Origin: Brucella gallinifaecis
Lineage (GTDB): Bacteria > Pseudomonadota > Alphaproteobacteria > Rhizobiales > Rhizobiaceae
DNA: 64,000 bases
Assembly (NCBI RefSeq): GCF_006476605.1
Contig: NZ_ML636802.1
Coordinates: 248,001 to 312,000 of the forward strand
Reading direction: 5' to 3'
This document shows, in pieces, positions 17,802 to 29,015 of the stretch. Positions within the stretch are counted from its first letter, which is position 1. Each line of letters opens with the position of its first letter. The notes under the pieces were generated by a model. That model made no database searches. It was not told where the DNA came from and worked only from the letters and a program-made list of their open reading frames with translations. A program made the position numbers and the translations under genes.

Positions 17802-19214
17802 CTACAATACCTTACCCGGATTCATGATGCCATTCGGATCGAATGATTTCTTAATATGGCGCATCAGTTCTAACGCTACATCCTGCTTGAAGAAAGCAAG
17901 TTCCTCGCGTTTCAACACGCCAATTCCATGCTCTGCCGAGATCGATCCGGTATAGGATGCAACAATTGTATGAATGCGATGATTTAATTCGTGCCAGCGA
18001 TCAAGGAACGCCTGCTTGTCAGCACCAACAGGCTGCGAGACATTATAATGCAGATTGCCGTCGCCGATATGACCGAAGCAGACAATGCGCGAACCCGGAA
18101 TCATTGCAAGCGTTGCTGCATTGGCCTCATGGATGAAAGCCGGGATCGATGCTACCGGCACCGAAATGTCATGCTTGATGGAGCCACCTTCCGGCTTCTG
18201 CGCCCATGACATTTCTTCACGCATTTTCCAGAACATCTGCGCCTGTGCCACACTCTCGGCAATGGCTGCATCCTGAATAATGTCGTTCTCAAAAGCTTCT
18301 GTCAGAATGGTTTCAAGCGTTGTGCGGGCATCTTCTTCCGAGCGGGATGAGGAAATATCAACCAGCGCATACCATTCATGCGGGCTTTCCAGTGGATCAC
18401 GAACACCATCGACATGGGCAATGGTAAATTCAACGCCCACACGCGGCATCAGTTCAAAGCCAGTGAGCGACGGGCCTGCATGTTCGGTTGAAAGCTGAAA
18501 CAGACGCAGCACATCTTCGGGGCTGCGAAGACCTGCATAGGCCACGCCCTTGCCTTTTGGCTGCGGATAAATCTTCAAAACAGCTGCCGTTATGATACCG
18601 AGCGTGCCTTCAGAACCAATAAACAGGTCTTTCAGATCATAGCCGGTATTGTCTTTCTTCACATAGCGCAGATCATTGAGAATCTCGCCATTTGGCAAAA
18701 CCACTTCAAGACCAAGGCAAAGCTCGCGCATATTGCCATAGGCGAGAACTGCCGTGCCACCTGCATTGGAACCAAGATTGCCGCCAACCTGACAGGAACC
18801 TTCGGCACCAAGCGAGAGCGGAAACAGACGGCCCACTTTCTGCGCCTCATCTTGCAAGTTTTTCAGGATCACACCGGCTTCCACCGTCACCAGATTGCCA
18901 ACCGGATCGACCGAGCGCACCTTGTTCATACGACCAAGCGAGAGAACAATTGCCTGATTGCTCTGATCCGGCGTCTGCCCACCAACAAGGCCGGTATTGC
19001 CGCCCTGCGGAACGACTGGCGTCCTTGTTTTGTTAGCGAGTTTCATGATCGCAGAAACTTCTTGCGTCGAAGCCGGGCGTAGCACCAGCGGCGAGCGCCC
19101 CTGATAAAGATCGCGCTGTTCAATCATGAAGGGCGCAATATCTTCCGGCGCAGTCAGGGCATTTTTTTCGCCAACAATGGCTGCAAAACGTTCGATCAGG
19201 GCGGTGTCGAGCAT
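17802..19214 (-). CDS. FAD-linked D-2-hydroxyacid dehydrogenase (GlcD/D2HGDH type)
   Basis: The 470-residue protein has an N-terminal PCMH-type FAD domain (PVVPQGGNTGLVGGQTPD) and a C-terminal FAD-oxidase domain with CFGHIGDGNLHYNV and SAEHGIGVLKRE. This is the architecture of D-lactate, glycolate (GlcD) and D-2-hydroxyglutarate dehydrogenases. No GlcE/GlcF partners or iron-sulfur domain are adjacent, which favours a standalone D-2-hydroxyglutarate or D-lactate enzyme over glycolate oxidase. The tsaC gene lies 24 bp upstream on the same strand. Confidence 0.88.
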   Translation of the reverse strand: MLDTALIERFAAIVGEKNALTAPEDIAPFMIEQRDLYQGRSPLVLRPASTQEVSAIMKLANKTRTPVVPQGGNTGLVGGQTPDQSNQAIVLSLGRMNKVRSVDPVGNLVTVEAGVILKNLQDEAQKVGRLFPLSLGAEGSCQVGGNLGSNAGGTAVLAYGNMRELCLGLEVVLPNGEILNDLRYVKKDNTGYDLKDLFIGSEGTLGIITAAVLKIYPQPKGKGVAYAGLRSPEDVLRLFQLSTEHAGPSLTGFELMPRVGVEFTIAHVDGVRDPLESPHEWYALVDISSSRSEEDARTTLETILTEAFENDIIQDAAIAESVAQAQMFWKMREEMSWAQKPEGGSIKHDISVPVASIPAFIHEANAATLAMIPGSRIVCFGHIGDGNLHYNVSQPVGADKQAFLDRWHELNHRIHTIVASYTGSISAEHGIGVLKREELAFFKQDVALELMRHIKKSFDPNGIMNPGKVL

Positions 19215-19238
19215 GTGCTTCTCTTGAAGTTTGGGGAA

Positions 19239-20219
19239 CTAGCGCGGGGCTGCCGCGCGTTTTAGACGATCATTAATGGCCTCACCGAGACCATCAAAAG
19301 GAATGGGTTCAACAGCGATTGTAACAGCGCCAGTGGCATCGAGCTGACGCATGAAACTGAAAAGATTGCTGGCTGCTTCACGCAGATCGCCCTTTTCACT
19401 CAGATTGAGAATTTTAACCGCCTCATCGCTGCCTGCAACACGGTTTTTTCCAAAAGCCAGCAAGGCTTCACCCGGCCTCACATGATGGACTTCAAGGCGC
19501 ATTGCCGCATCGGGCGCATAATGCGATTGCATCATGCCGGGCGCCTGAATGGTCGCATTATGCGCTGCGCGGATCAATGTCTGGCCGAGAAACGCTTCAA
19601 TCTCGTCAGCTGCCAGCCCACCGGGACGCAGCAAATAGAGTTTACTGCCCTCGACTTTAACAATTGTGGATTCCACACCCACGCTGCACGGGCCTGCATC
19701 AAGGATAAGGTCGATCCGATCACCAAGATCATCGGCCACAGCCTTGGCTGATGTCGGACTGATGCGGCCTGACCTATTCGCACTTGGTGCCGCAACGGGG
19801 CTATCGAGTTTCTTTATAACATCACGCACCTGACCATGAGGCATACGGATAGCCAGCGTATCAAGCCCCGCCGTCACCAGCGGATGGATCGGGCGCTGCG
19901 TATCTTGCTTGGACTTCAATGGCAAAACAATCGTCAATGGACCCGGCCAGAATTGTTCTGCAAGCTTGCGCGAAATAGCGTCAAACGTCACATAACGCTC
20001 AGCCATCGCGATGCTGTCGACATGAGCGATGAGCGGGTTAAACTGTGGCCGGCCTTTGGCGGCAAAAATACCGGCAACAGCTTCGCCATGCGATGCATCG
20101 GCAGCAAGACCATAGACTGTCTCGGTCGGAATCGCGACAAGGCCGCCACGTGAGAGCACATCGGCTGCACGTGATACGGCCCCGTCATCGAATGCAACAC
20201 ACGCAGCCAAGGACCCCAT
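19239..20219 (-). CDS. tsaC: L-threonylcarbamoyladenylate synthase (Sua5/TsaC)
   Basis: The 326-residue protein has a YrdC domain (AIPTETVYGLAADA, AAKGRPQFNPLIAHV, SANRSGRISPTSA) followed by a Sua5 C-terminal domain. It condenses threonine, bicarbonate and ATP into threonylcarbamoyl-AMP, the donor for the t6A37 modification of ANN-decoding tRNAs. The two-domain length is the Sua5 rather than the short TsaC form. It starts 8 bp after glyS, in the same leftward cluster as glyQ-glyS. Confidence 0.92.
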   Translation of the reverse strand: MGSLAACVAFDDGAVSRAADVLSRGGLVAIPTETVYGLAADASHGEAVAGIFAAKGRPQFNPLIAHVDSIAMAERYVTFDAISRKLAEQFWPGPLTIVLPLKSKQDTQRPIHPLVTAGLDTLAIRMPHGQVRDVIKKLDSPVAAPSANRSGRISPTSAKAVADDLGDRIDLILDAGPCSVGVESTIVKVEGSKLYLLRPGGLAADEIEAFLGQTLIRAAHNATIQAPGMMQSHYAPDAAMRLEVHHVRPGEALLAFGKNRVAGSDEAVKILNLSEKGDLREAASNLFSFMRQLDATGAVTIAVEPIPFDGLGEAINDRLKRAAAPR

Positions 20220-20227
20220 CTTTTGCC

Positions 20228-22522
20228 CTATCCCGCAATTTTGGCGAAATCGGCCACCGTGCTGGTGGCGGTGCGGATTTGTTCAAGCAGAGCCAGACGA
20301 TTGGCGCGGATGTTTTCATCCTCGTCATTGACCATGACGTTTTCAAAGAACGTATCAACCGGACCGCGCAGCTTGGCGAGAGCCAGCATTGCACCGCCAA
20401 AGTCTTCACGGGCAATGGCTTCTGCGGCTTCGGTAGATGCGAGGTTTACAGCTTCATAAAGCGCCTTTTCCTCATCAAGCTTCAACAGAGCCACATCGAC
20501 GCTGCTTGCAACCTTTGTGCCCTTCTTTTCTTCGGCAGCCAGAATATTGGCCGCCCGTTTGGTACCAGCCAGCAGGTTCTTGCCGTCTTCTTCATTGATG
20601 AAGACAATCAAAGCTTCCAGACGACGGGCAACCAGCAGAAAATTATCAGCGTCAGATGTCAGGACCGCATCAATCGCATCATAACGAGCGCCTTCGTCTT
20701 TCAGATGCACCTTGAAGCGGTCATGCAGGAATGAGAGAAGATCGGCCAGCAATGGCTCGGCATTGGCTTCGATTTCCGCACGTGTCCTTGTTTCAAGATT
20801 GCGCAGAGCGTTATCAATATCCTGTTCGCCGTCCACGTCACCGGATTTTTCAGAAGCGAGCTTTGCTTCAAACTCGCGCAGCTTCCGCTGAACCTGACCT
20901 TCCTTGAGAGAAGCATAGGCCGAGCGCAACAGCGGCAATAGCGGGAATTTCCAATCCTGTGACAGGATAAGACGAATCACGCCCAATGCTGCACGACGCA
21001 GCGCAAACGGGTCTTTCGAACCGGTTGGCTTTTCGTCGATCGCCCAGAAACCGACCAGTGTGTCGAGCTTGTCAGCCAAAGCAACAGCGACAGAAACAGG
21101 GTTCTTCGGCACGAAATCAGACGGGCCTTGCGGCTTGTAGTGCTCTTCAAGAGCGGATGCTACCGCTTCATCCTCGCCCTGAAGAAGCGCATATTTGCGG
21201 CCCATTGCCCCTTGAAGTTCCGGGAATTCGCCAACAACTTCCGTGGTCAGATCGGCTTTTGCCAACACTGCCGCACGCGCTGCAAGCTTCGGATCAGCAC
21301 CGACCAGCGGTGCAATCTCAGCTGCCAGTTCACGAATGCGTTCGACACGCGCACCTTGCGTGCCAAGTATGGCATGGAAGGTCACATTAAGCGCATCCAG
21401 ACGCGCCATGCGCTGATCAAGCGGCTTTTTCAGATCAAGGCCGAACTTTTCACCCGATGCTGCAAGCTTGTCGAGGTCCGGCAGATCATGCTGATCGGTG
21501 TGCCAGAAATAAAGCGCATCGGACAGGCGGGCACGCACGACCTTGCCGTTACCATATGCGATTTCCTTGCCGTCATCACGCGCAGCAATATTCGACACCA
21601 GAATGAACCTGTTCGACAGTGCTTCCGTTTCGCCCTGTTTGCGGGTGACGAAGCACTTCTGATTGACACGGATGGTCAACTGAATAACTTCCGGCGGGAT
21701 TGCGAGGAATTCTTCCTCAAATTCGCCCATCAGCACAACCGGCCATTCGACAAGACCCGAAACTTCTTCAAGAAGGCCGGCGTCTTCAACCAGCTCAAGC
21801 CCGGATGCAAAGCAAAGATTATGCGCGTCCTGCGTAATGATTTCCTTGCGGCGCTCTGCATCGAGAACCACGAAAGCCTTTTCAAGCTTTTCAACGTAAT
21901 CCTCAAAACGCCGCACCTTGATTGGCTGACCATCACTTAAGAAACGATGCCCATAGGTGACATTACCCGATTTGATACCATCAACGTCAAATTCAACGAC
22001 CTGCGTTTCTTCTGTTTCAGGACCAAAGGTGCACAGAATCGATTGCAGCGGACGCACCCAGCGCAACGCACCCGGCCTGGATGACGCCGCACCCCAGCGC
22101 ATGGATTTTGGCCATGGAAAATTGCGGATCACCTGCGGCACCAGTTCGGCGATAATTTCTTCAGCAGCACGACCCGGTCTGGTCAGATGGGCAACGTAAA
22201 AGTCGCCCTTCTTTGGATCGGAATGCACATGGGCCTGAGACACATCGCTGAGGCCAGCCTTGCGCAGAAAGCCTGCAATCGCCTGTTCCGGTGCAGTGAC
22301 AGATGGACCCTTCACGTCTTCATGAACGTCTTTTGAGCGCACGGTGAGACCACGGATATCAAGCATCAGGCGGCGCGGGGTCCAATAGGCGGTCGTTGCC
22401 TCATAGGTCAGACCCGCTTCCACCAGACCATCGGTGATCATCTTCTTGAAATCACCCGCAGCCTTGCGCTGCATGCGCGCCGGGATTTCCTCGGAAAATA
22501 GTTCGAGCAATAAATCAGGCAT
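20228..22522 (-). CDS. glyS: Glycine-tRNA ligase beta subunit
   Basis: The 764-residue beta subunit of the heterotetrameric glycyl-tRNA synthetase opens [25 protein letters not shown], a diagnostic N-terminus. It also contains the HD-domain stretch [21 protein letters not shown] and the C-terminal anticodon-binding region ([18 protein letters not shown]). Its start overlaps the glyQ stop by one base, so the two are translationally coupled. Confidence 0.97.
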   Translation of the reverse strand: MPDLLLELFSEEIPARMQRKAAGDFKKMITDGLVEAGLTYEATTAYWTPRRLMLDIRGLTVRSKDVHEDVKGPSVTAPEQAIAGFLRKAGLSDVSQAHVHSDPKKGDFYVAHLTRPGRAAEEIIAELVPQVIRNFPWPKSMRWGAASSRPGALRWVRPLQSILCTFGPETEETQVVEFDVDGIKSGNVTYGHRFLSDGQPIKVRRFEDYVEKLEKAFVVLDAERRKEIITQDAHNLCFASGLELVEDAGLLEEVSGLVEWPVVLMGEFEEEFLAIPPEVIQLTIRVNQKCFVTRKQGETEALSNRFILVSNIAARDDGKEIAYGNGKVVRARLSDALYFWHTDQHDLPDLDKLAASGEKFGLDLKKPLDQRMARLDALNVTFHAILGTQGARVERIRELAAEIAPLVGADPKLAARAAVLAKADLTTEVVGEFPELQGAMGRKYALLQGEDEAVASALEEHYKPQGPSDFVPKNPVSVAVALADKLDTLVGFWAIDEKPTGSKDPFALRRAALGVIRLILSQDWKFPLLPLLRSAYASLKEGQVQRKLREFEAKLASEKSGDVDGEQDIDNALRNLETRTRAEIEANAEPLLADLLSFLHDRFKVHLKDEGARYDAIDAVLTSDADNFLLVARRLEALIVFINEEDGKNLLAGTKRAANILAAEEKKGTKVASSVDVALLKLDEEKALYEAVNLASTEAAEAIAREDFGGAMLALAKLRGPVDTFFENVMVNDEDENIRANRLALLEQIRTATSTVADFAKIAG

Positions 22523-23463
22523 TAGCGTACGCCTTCCGCATCGGAATTCTTTTTATCATTAAAGCCGCCAGCGTCGGTGAGCAAGAAAGCCTCACCGCAT
22601 TGACGCGCGAGATTGCGCACACGCAGAATATAGCTCTGGCGTTCCGTCACCGAGATCACGCCACGCGCATCCATCAGATTGAAGACGTGGGATGCCTTGA
22701 TGCATTGATCGTAAGCAGGAAACACGCATTTATGCAGTGAGCCTTCGCCCGTACTGCCTGCCTTCAAAATTGCGGCACACTCGCGCTCTGCATCAATGAA
22801 ATGCTGATGCAGAATTTCGGTATCCGCCATTTCAAAATTATAGCGGGAATATTCCTGCTCAGCCTGCAGGAAAACATCACCATAGGTGACTTTTTCCTCG
22901 CCTTCCAGACCATTGAAATTGAGGTCATAAACATTGTCCACGCCCTGCACATACATGGCGAGACGTTCAAGACCATAGGTCAGTTCACCCGCAACCGGCG
23001 AACATTCAATGCCGCAGACCTGCTGGAAATAAGTAAACTGTGACACTTCCATGCCGTCACACCAGCATTCCCAGCCAAGACCCCATGCGCCAAGCGTCGG
23101 GCTTTCCCAGTCATCTTCCACAAAGCGCACATCATGCAATGTCGGATCAAGACCAATGGCACGCAGTGAACCCAGATAAAGATCCTGAAGGTTCGGCGGC
23201 GATGGCTTGATGATCACCTGATACTGATAATAATGCTGCAAACGGTTCGGATTTTCACCATAGCGACCATCTTTAGGACGGCGCGACGGCTGCACATAGG
23301 CCGCTTTCCACGGCTTTGGCCCGAGCGAACGCAATGTGGTGGCCGGGTGGAATGTCCCCGCCCCCACTTCCATGTCGTAAGGCTGCAAAATAGCGCAACC
23401 ATGTTCCGCCCAGTAATTATGGAGCGTCAGGATCAAGCCCTGAAAGGAACGGGTGGGGTGCAT
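22522..23463 (-). CDS. glyQ: Glycine-tRNA ligase alpha subunit
   Basis: The 313-residue class II catalytic subunit activates glycine with ATP. Conserved stretches include [39 protein letters not shown] and [22 protein letters not shown]. The family start MHPTRSFQ is at 23463; an in-frame GTG at 23487 would add 8 residues, and neither has a strong SD. It is the first gene of glyQ-glyS-tsaC. Confidence 0.97.
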   Translation of the reverse strand: MHPTRSFQGLILTLHNYWAEHGCAILQPYDMEVGAGTFHPATTLRSLGPKPWKAAYVQPSRRPKDGRYGENPNRLQHYYQYQVIIKPSPPNLQDLYLGSLRAIGLDPTLHDVRFVEDDWESPTLGAWGLGWECWCDGMEVSQFTYFQQVCGIECSPVAGELTYGLERLAMYVQGVDNVYDLNFNGLEGEEKVTYGDVFLQAEQEYSRYNFEMADTEILHQHFIDAERECAAILKAGSTGEGSLHKCVFPAYDQCIKASHVFNLMDARGVISVTERQSYILRVRNLARQCGEAFLLTDAGGFNDKKNSDAEGVR

Positions 23464-23592
23464 ATGTGCTGGCAACGTACTGGACACGGGGTCAGGCCTT
23501 GTTATTGAAATGATTGGCCCGGTCTAATTTGTCCGCCTGCCACGGTCAAGCGTACAGTGTGACGCTTGACCGCAATCAAGGCTCGGTTTTGG

Positions 23593-25434
23593 TCAATCAG
23601 ACTGCGAAACCGCTGATTTTGACTTCTTATCGTCAGGTTGAACGACTTTGGCCTCTGTCGGATCAGGATCGGCTGGCAATCCCTTTTTCAGCTTTTCTTC
23701 AATCTTGGCCAGCTCTTCCGGCTCTGGCTTGCCGGCAATGGCATGGTTCCACTGAAAGGTTGCCTCAAGCTGGCGATCAGTGCGCCAGTAAGCATCACCA
23801 AGATGATCATTGATCGTCGGGTCTTCCGGGCGAAGTTTTACCGCCTTTTCAAGCTCGATGACCGCTTCCGGGTAGCGGCCAAGCTTGTAATAAGCCCAGC
23901 CAAGCGAATCGACGATATAACCATCCTGCGGGCGCAGCTCGACGGCTTTCTTGATCATGCTCAAAGCCTCATCAAGGTTTTCACCTCGATCCACCCATGA
24001 ATAGCCAAGATAATTCAAAACCTGTGGCTGATCAGGATAAAGCTCAAGCGCTTTTCTGAAATTCGGCTCTGCCTGATCCCATTCTTTCAGTCGCTCATGG
24101 GCAATACCGCGCTGATAGAAAACCGGCCAGTCCTTGCGCTCGGGCTTATCAATCTGCTTTACGGCTTCATCATAAATCTTTGCGGCTTCGGCAAAATTCT
24201 TGTCCTGCGCATAAACACCGCCAAGGGCTAGATAGGTACGCAGATTGCTCTTGTCGCGCTTAAGCAAAATCTTGAGCTGATCAATCGCTTCGCCCACTTT
24301 TTCATTTTCGGCCAGATTTAGCGCACGTTGCATTTCTGCATCGCGGCGATAAGGAGATTCCTCCTGCACACGCCCATAATATTCAACAGCCTGCTCCGGC
24401 TGGCGCAATTTGGCAGAAATATCACCAAGCTGGTAAAGCGTCGCATCATGATCCGGGCGTAATGGCAGCGACATTTGCAAATAAATCTTGGCAAAGGCCT
24501 CCGCACCACCACGATTGATCGCCGTACCAAGTGTGTATAGCACTTCGCTGACACCCTGCTGTGGCGAATTGATCAATCGGGGATATTTCTGCCCGGATTC
24601 AAGCTTTTCACGCAATGCAGTAATTGTAATGCGGCCATTGAGCAGCTCTTCGGCATCCTTGAGCAATTTGACAGCGCCTGCCCTGTCGCCCTGGCGGAGT
24701 TTGAATGAAGCATAGGACATCACGATACGTTCATATGTGTCGGGCGCAGCCGCACCACCCGGACGATCATCAATCGCCTGCTGATAATAATTACGCGCAT
24801 CTTCTTTTTGCCCGGCAATGTCAGCAATCAGGGCAGCATTATAGATACGGAACAATTTATACCATTCCGGCCCCTTCAGCCTGATCACATCGGCAAGTGC
24901 TTCTTGTGCCTTGCCCTGCCCAAGCTTGACCCATGCGCCCATCAGACCCGTTGCAAGAACATCCATATCAGACTGCACTGAAAGCATCAGCAACGGGCCG
25001 GTCTTGCGATATTGTTTGTTTGAAATTGCATCAATTGCCAGAGCAATGCGTGAAAACCGCTCAATTTCCGGCTGGTCTTTCAGCTCTTCAGCGAATGGAA
25101 GCGCCTCTTTAAAACGGCCTTCCGTCAGCAATGCCAGCAGCAAATTCTGCTTGATATTGTTATTCGCCGGATCATAGGCCATCGCCTGACGATAAAAATC
25201 GACCGCAGCGCCAATATTATTATCTGCTTCAGCTGTGAGTGCTGCAAGATATGCTCCTGCAAACGAACCGGCACGGACTTGCGGCGCTTGATCTATGCTT
25301 GTTTTGGCCATTGCCACATTCGCTGGCATCGCAACGCCAGTCAGGCAGCCAGCCAGGGCCATAAGAAGCAATCCGTAAAATGGGCGACGTTTAGATCCCT
25401 GACGCATCAAGCCCGGTCCTCTTTCCGATTTCAT
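23593..25434 (-). CDS. Exported tetratricopeptide-repeat protein
   Basis: The 613-residue protein begins with a basic N-terminus and hydrophobic segment (FYGLLLMALAGCLTGVAMPANVAMA), consistent with a signal peptide or, through LAGC, a lipoprotein. The rest is TPR helical repeats, clearest at about 390-570 (YLALGGVYAQDKNFAEAAKIYDEAV; NYLGYSWVDRGENLDEALSMI; DSLGWAYYKLGRYPEAVIELEKAV). Such proteins scaffold complexes at the inner or outer membrane. A specific role is not shown. GAGGATG precedes the ATG. Confidence 0.85.
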   Translation of the reverse strand: MKSERGPGLMRQGSKRRPFYGLLLMALAGCLTGVAMPANVAMAKTSIDQAPQVRAGSFAGAYLAALTAEADNNIGAAVDFYRQAMAYDPANNNIKQNLLLALLTEGRFKEALPFAEELKDQPEIERFSRIALAIDAISNKQYRKTGPLLMLSVQSDMDVLATGLMGAWVKLGQGKAQEALADVIRLKGPEWYKLFRIYNAALIADIAGQKEDARNYYQQAIDDRPGGAAAPDTYERIVMSYASFKLRQGDRAGAVKLLKDAEELLNGRITITALREKLESGQKYPRLINSPQQGVSEVLYTLGTAINRGGAEAFAKIYLQMSLPLRPDHDATLYQLGDISAKLRQPEQAVEYYGRVQEESPYRRDAEMQRALNLAENEKVGEAIDQLKILLKRDKSNLRTYLALGGVYAQDKNFAEAAKIYDEAVKQIDKPERKDWPVFYQRGIAHERLKEWDQAEPNFRKALELYPDQPQVLNYLGYSWVDRGENLDEALSMIKKAVELRPQDGYIVDSLGWAYYKLGRYPEAVIELEKAVKLRPEDPTINDHLGDAYWRTDRQLEATFQWNHAIAGKPEPEELAKIEEKLKKGLPADPDPTEAKVVQPDDKKSKSAVSQSD

Positions 25435-25487
25435 CTATGCATCCTCATGCGAGAACGCTTCAAGCATGGCCTTTTTGCGGAACACAC

Positions 25488-25522
25488 GCAAGAAAAGCAT
25501 CCGTGAAGGATGCTTTTCTTTC
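25488..25522 (-). terminator. Terminator of the polyprenyl synthase gene
   Basis: A 12-bp perfect stem (25491-25502 with 25508-25519, arm AGAAAAGCATCC) has a 5-nt loop and lies past the leftward gene ending at 25551. Confidence 0.8.
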
Positions 25523-25550
25523 ATTCATATTCAATCAAACAGCATGATAA

Positions 25551-26573
25551 TCAGTTTACACGACTAATGCAGAAATCGATAACTTCAATCAATGCTTCCT
25601 TTTCAGCAGATGCTTTCAAAGGAGCGAGAGCATTTCGGGCAATCTCACCAAAATCACGGGCACGCTGAACGGTTTCGGCAATTGCATCATGCTTCGTCAT
25701 AATGCCGATAGCCTTTTCAAGCGACACATCATCGCTTGCACCTTCTTCAATTGCATGTTTCCAGAAAGCCCGTTCTTCATCATTGCCGCGACTGTAGCTC
25801 AGGATCACCGGCAAGGTAATTTTTCCTTCGCGGAAATCGTCGCCGGTATTCTTGCCAAGATCAACCGCCGAACCACCATAATCCAGCGCATCGTCGATCA
25901 ACTGGAAAGCCAGGCCAAGATTAAGACCATAATCGCGCAATGCCTCACGCTCTGAAAGGCTCGCACCAGCAATGATCGGTCCCACTTCGGCAGCAGCCGA
26001 AAAAAGCGCCGCAGTCTTTGCTTTGATCACAGCCAGATATTCGTCTTCTGTTGTGCCCATATTCTTGGCGGCAGCCAATTGCATCACTTCGCCTTCAGCA
26101 ATAACTGATGCCGATGTGGCAAGCACATCCAGTGCATCAAGAGAGCCGACATCAACCATCATCTTGAAGGCCTGACCAAGCAGGAAATCACCGACAAGAA
26201 CACTTGCCTGATTGCCCCAGATCATACGTGCCGTGCTTTTGCCGCGACGCAAATCGCTTTCGTCAACCACATCATCATGCAAAAGCGTTGCCGTATGCAT
26301 GAATTCGACCGAAGTTGCCAGACGGACATGACCGTCACCTTCATAGCCAAACATGCGGGCACTTGCCAATGTCATCATGGGGCGCAGGCGCTTGCCACCA
26401 GATGAAATAAGATGGTTTGCCACTTCCGGGATCATCTCGACATCGGAGCCTGCACGTGACAGGATCAGCTCGTTTACGCGATCCATATCAACCTTTGTCA
26501 GATCGACCAGAGGCTGAACCGATCCTTCCCGCTTCGTTTGCCCGTCAAGATTTAAAACCACACCCAATGTCAT
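25551..26573 (-). CDS. ispB: Polyprenyl (octa/decaprenyl) diphosphate synthase
   Basis: The 340-residue trans-prenyltransferase builds the ubiquinone side chain by adding isopentenyl units. Both aspartate-rich motifs are present: LLHDDVVDESDLRRG and QLIDDALDYGG. Alphaproteobacteria mainly make Q10, so a decaprenyl product is likely, but chain length cannot be read reliably from sequence. AGGAG lies immediately before the ATG at 26573, which is preferred over 26597. It is divergent from the DUF2007 gene. Confidence 0.92.
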   Translation of the reverse strand: MTLGVVLNLDGQTKREGSVQPLVDLTKVDMDRVNELILSRAGSDVEMIPEVANHLISSGGKRLRPMMTLASARMFGYEGDGHVRLATSVEFMHTATLLHDDVVDESDLRRGKSTARMIWGNQASVLVGDFLLGQAFKMMVDVGSLDALDVLATSASVIAEGEVMQLAAAKNMGTTEDEYLAVIKAKTAALFSAAAEVGPIIAGASLSEREALRDYGLNLGLAFQLIDDALDYGGSAVDLGKNTGDDFREGKITLPVILSYSRGNDEERAFWKHAIEEGASDDVSLEKAIGIMTKHDAIAETVQRARDFGEIARNALAPLKASAEKEALIEVIDFCISRVN

Positions 26574-26721
26574 AACTCCTAGCTGCTGACCAACCATCAG
26601 CGCGAACCATACTGCTCAAAGCGTCTGACAGCCCCCGCAACGCCCAAGCTTTTTATTCAGAGCCTGTTCATCATTGAAGGAAGCAGTTGTCAATGCGGTC
26701 TATTGAATACACATTGTTGAA

Positions 26722-26952
26722 ATGATCGAACTTATGCGCACAAATGATTCCGTATTACTGTCTGTGGCAGAAAGCCTGATGAAAGAAGCAGGCATCTCTT
26801 ACTTTATTGCCGATACAAATATGAGTATTCTCGAAGGCTCACTGGGCATTATACCAAGGCGTTTTCTCGTTGATAAAGACAGATTGAATGAGGCCAGATC
26901 TATCCTGATCGATGCAGGTCTGGAACATGAACTCAAAAATCATGACAAGTAA
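26722..26952 (+). CDS. DUF2007 domain protein
   Basis: The 76-residue protein fits DUF2007 (IELMRTNDSVLLSVAESLMKEAGISYFIADTNM, then a PRRFLVDKDRLNEARSIL helix). It is a small ferredoxin-like fold sometimes called putative signal-transducing protein, and its function is unsettled. It overlaps the start of the following methyltransferase gene, which implies coupled expression. Confidence 0.85.
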   Translation: MIELMRTNDSVLLSVAESLMKEAGISYFIADTNMSILEGSLGIIPRRFLVDKDRLNEARSILIDAGLEHELKNHDK

Positions 26953-27736
26953 TTTTCCCAGACATGAAAAAGACATCGTGGAAGAAACGCTGGATGTGTT
27001 TCATCGTGGTGCATTTCATCTCGTGCAACCCGCAATCAAAGGCCATCGCTCGGGCGTCGACGCGATGATTCTCGCCAGCAGCGTACCAGACCTCTTCTCA
27101 GGCCGCCTCGCCGATCTTGGCAGCGGTGCGGGTGCGGCTGGTCTTGCCGTTGTAGCGCGTTGCAAAAATGCACGCGTGACACTCATCGAACGCTCCGGCT
27201 TCATGCTCAATTTTGCCCACAAAAGCGTGAACCACCCACTCAATACCGGCCTGCGTGATCGCATCGATATTCTGGAAGCCGATGTTGCATTGAGCGGCAA
27301 GGCACGCGCAAGCGCGGGCCTGATCGATAACAGCTTCGATTACGTCATCATGAACCCGCCTTTCAATGAGGCAAGCGACCGCGCAACACCCGATCCCGTA
27401 AAAGCTGAAGCCCATGTCATGCCTGAAGGTATGTTTGACCAATGGCTGCGCACGGCATCGGCTCTGCTGCGCCCCGGCGGCGGCGTTTCAATCATTGCAC
27501 GCCCTGCTTCGCTTTCATCCCTATTAAATGCGCTTGATCGGCGTTTTGGCGGTTTGAAAATCATTCCGATCCTGCCGCGCCCTGAATCTGCTGCCATTCG
27601 CATTGTGATTACCGGCATTCGCGGTAGCCGGGCCGGTCTTTCACTCATGTCACCCCTTGTTCTGCACAGCGATAAGGGGAATAATTTTACACCACGTGCC
27701 AGCGCCATTAACAATGGCCAGATATCGCTGCTTTAG
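26942..27736 (+). CDS. TrmN6-like tRNA1(Val) adenine-N6 methyltransferase
   Basis: The 264-residue SAM-dependent methyltransferase has motif I DLGSGAGAAGLAV, the acidic motif ERSGFMLN and the base-amino methylation signature IMNPPFNE. The N-terminal ETLDVFHRGAFHLVQPAIKGHRSGVDAMILAS matches the TrmN6/YfiC group, which methylates A37 of tRNA1(Val). The exact tRNA target is inferred. ATGs at 26927 and 26942 are both possible; both overlap the upstream gene. Confidence 0.85.
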   Translation: MTSNFPRHEKDIVEETLDVFHRGAFHLVQPAIKGHRSGVDAMILASSVPDLFSGRLADLGSGAGAAGLAVVARCKNARVTLIERSGFMLNFAHKSVNHPLNTGLRDRIDILEADVALSGKARASAGLIDNSFDYVIMNPPFNEASDRATPDPVKAEAHVMPEGMFDQWLRTASALLRPGGGVSIIARPASLSSLLNALDRRFGGLKIIPILPRPESAAIRIVITGIRGSRAGLSLMSPLVLHSDKGNNFTPRASAINNGQISLL

Positions 27737-27751
27737 GAATAACCATAAAAA

Positions 27752-28930
27752 ATGACATCAAATCCGAACACTGTCCGCCCTGTATCCATCATGCGCCGTT
27801 TTCTGGATAGCGAATCTTCTGGCGGCATCGTGCTTATGGGCGCCGCAGCCCTGGCACTGATCGTCGCCAACTCTCCGTTCTCGAAAGCTTATTTTGATGC
27901 GCTTCATTTCTATATAGGCCCACTCAGCCTGTCGCACTGGATCAATGATGCGCTGATGGCGATATTCTTTTTTCTGGTTGGACTTGAGATCAAGCGTGAG
28001 TTTCTCGATGGTCAGCTTGCAAGCTGGCCCAATCGAATCCTGCCCGGAATTGCTGCTGCAGGCGGCGTCATCGTGCCTGCGCTGATTTTCGTGGCCTTTA
28101 ACTATGGCGACCCGGAAAAGGTGCGCGGCTGGGCTGTGCCTTCAGCCACTGACATCGCTTTTGCGCTCGGTGTCCTGTCGCTGCTCGGATCACGCGTGCC
28201 CTCAAGCCTCAAAGTATTTCTGGCAACGCTTGCTATCCTTGATGATCTGGCCGCAGTTGTTATCATTGCGATCTTCTATACCGCTGAAATATCCATGCCT
28301 TACCTTGGCGCGGCTTTTGCAACAGCGGCCATCCTGTTTGCCATGAACCGTATGGGCGTTTCCCGCTTGCTGCCTTATCTCATCGGCGCGGCTATATTGT
28401 GGTTTCTGGTGTTCAACTCCGGTGTTCATGCCACTGTCGCAGGTGTTGTGAGCGCATTGATGGTCCCGCTCAAACCTGCCAAAGCCAAGCCGGATGATAT
28501 GAGCTCGCCACTGCATACGCTGGAACACGCATTGGCAAAGCCTGTCGCCTTCATCATCGTTCCAGTGTTTGGTTTCGCCAATGCCGGGATTTCATTTTCC
28601 GGCATGACGCCTTCCATCATGTTCGACACCTTGCCGCTTGGCATCATGCTCGGCCTTTTCATCGGCAAGCAGATCGGCGTGTTTGGTGCTGCATGGCTGG
28701 CGATTAAAACCGGCTTTGCACAAAAACCGATGGGCGCAAGCTGGGCACAGCTTTATGGTGTGGCAATCCTGTGCGGCATTGGCTTCACCATGAGCATCTT
28801 TATCGGGCTTTTGTCCTATCCGTCAGAATTGTTGCAGGCGGAAACGAAAATCGGTGTGCTTACTGGCTCCGCACTCTCCGCAATATGTGGCTACGTGCTG
28901 CTGCGAATGCTGGCAAAGCCAAAAAAATAA
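27752..28930 (+). CDS. nhaA: Na+/H+ antiporter NhaA
   Basis: The 392-residue protein matches NhaA in length and pattern, about 12 membrane helices. The ion-binding aspartate pair is present as [11 protein letters not shown] (D164, D165). Other family marks are [35 protein letters not shown] and [13 protein letters not shown]. It exports Na+ or Li+ in exchange for protons at alkaline pH. A terminator follows. Confidence 0.97.
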   Translation: MTSNPNTVRPVSIMRRFLDSESSGGIVLMGAAALALIVANSPFSKAYFDALHFYIGPLSLSHWINDALMAIFFFLVGLEIKREFLDGQLASWPNRILPGIAAAGGVIVPALIFVAFNYGDPEKVRGWAVPSATDIAFALGVLSLLGSRVPSSLKVFLATLAILDDLAAVVIIAIFYTAEISMPYLGAAFATAAILFAMNRMGVSRLLPYLIGAAILWFLVFNSGVHATVAGVVSALMVPLKPAKAKPDDMSSPLHTLEHALAKPVAFIIVPVFGFANAGISFSGMTPSIMFDTLPLGIMLGLFIGKQIGVFGAAWLAIKTGFAQKPMGASWAQLYGVAILCGIGFTMSIFIGLLSYPSELLQAETKIGVLTGSALSAICGYVLLRMLAKPKK

Positions 28931-28940
28931 CGAATATTCA

Positions 28941-28975
28941 ATGCCCGGAACAAAATTCCGGGCATTTCTCTTTAT
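28941..28975 (+). terminator. Rho-independent terminator of nhaA
   Basis: A perfect 10-bp stem, ATGCCCGGAA (28941-28950) with TTCCGGGCAT (28956-28965), has a CAAAA loop and is followed by TTCTCTTTA. Confidence 0.85.
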
Positions 28976-29015
28976 GTTTGCCTGTTGGCTTCCTACATTC
29001 GCTCCAACGAAATTT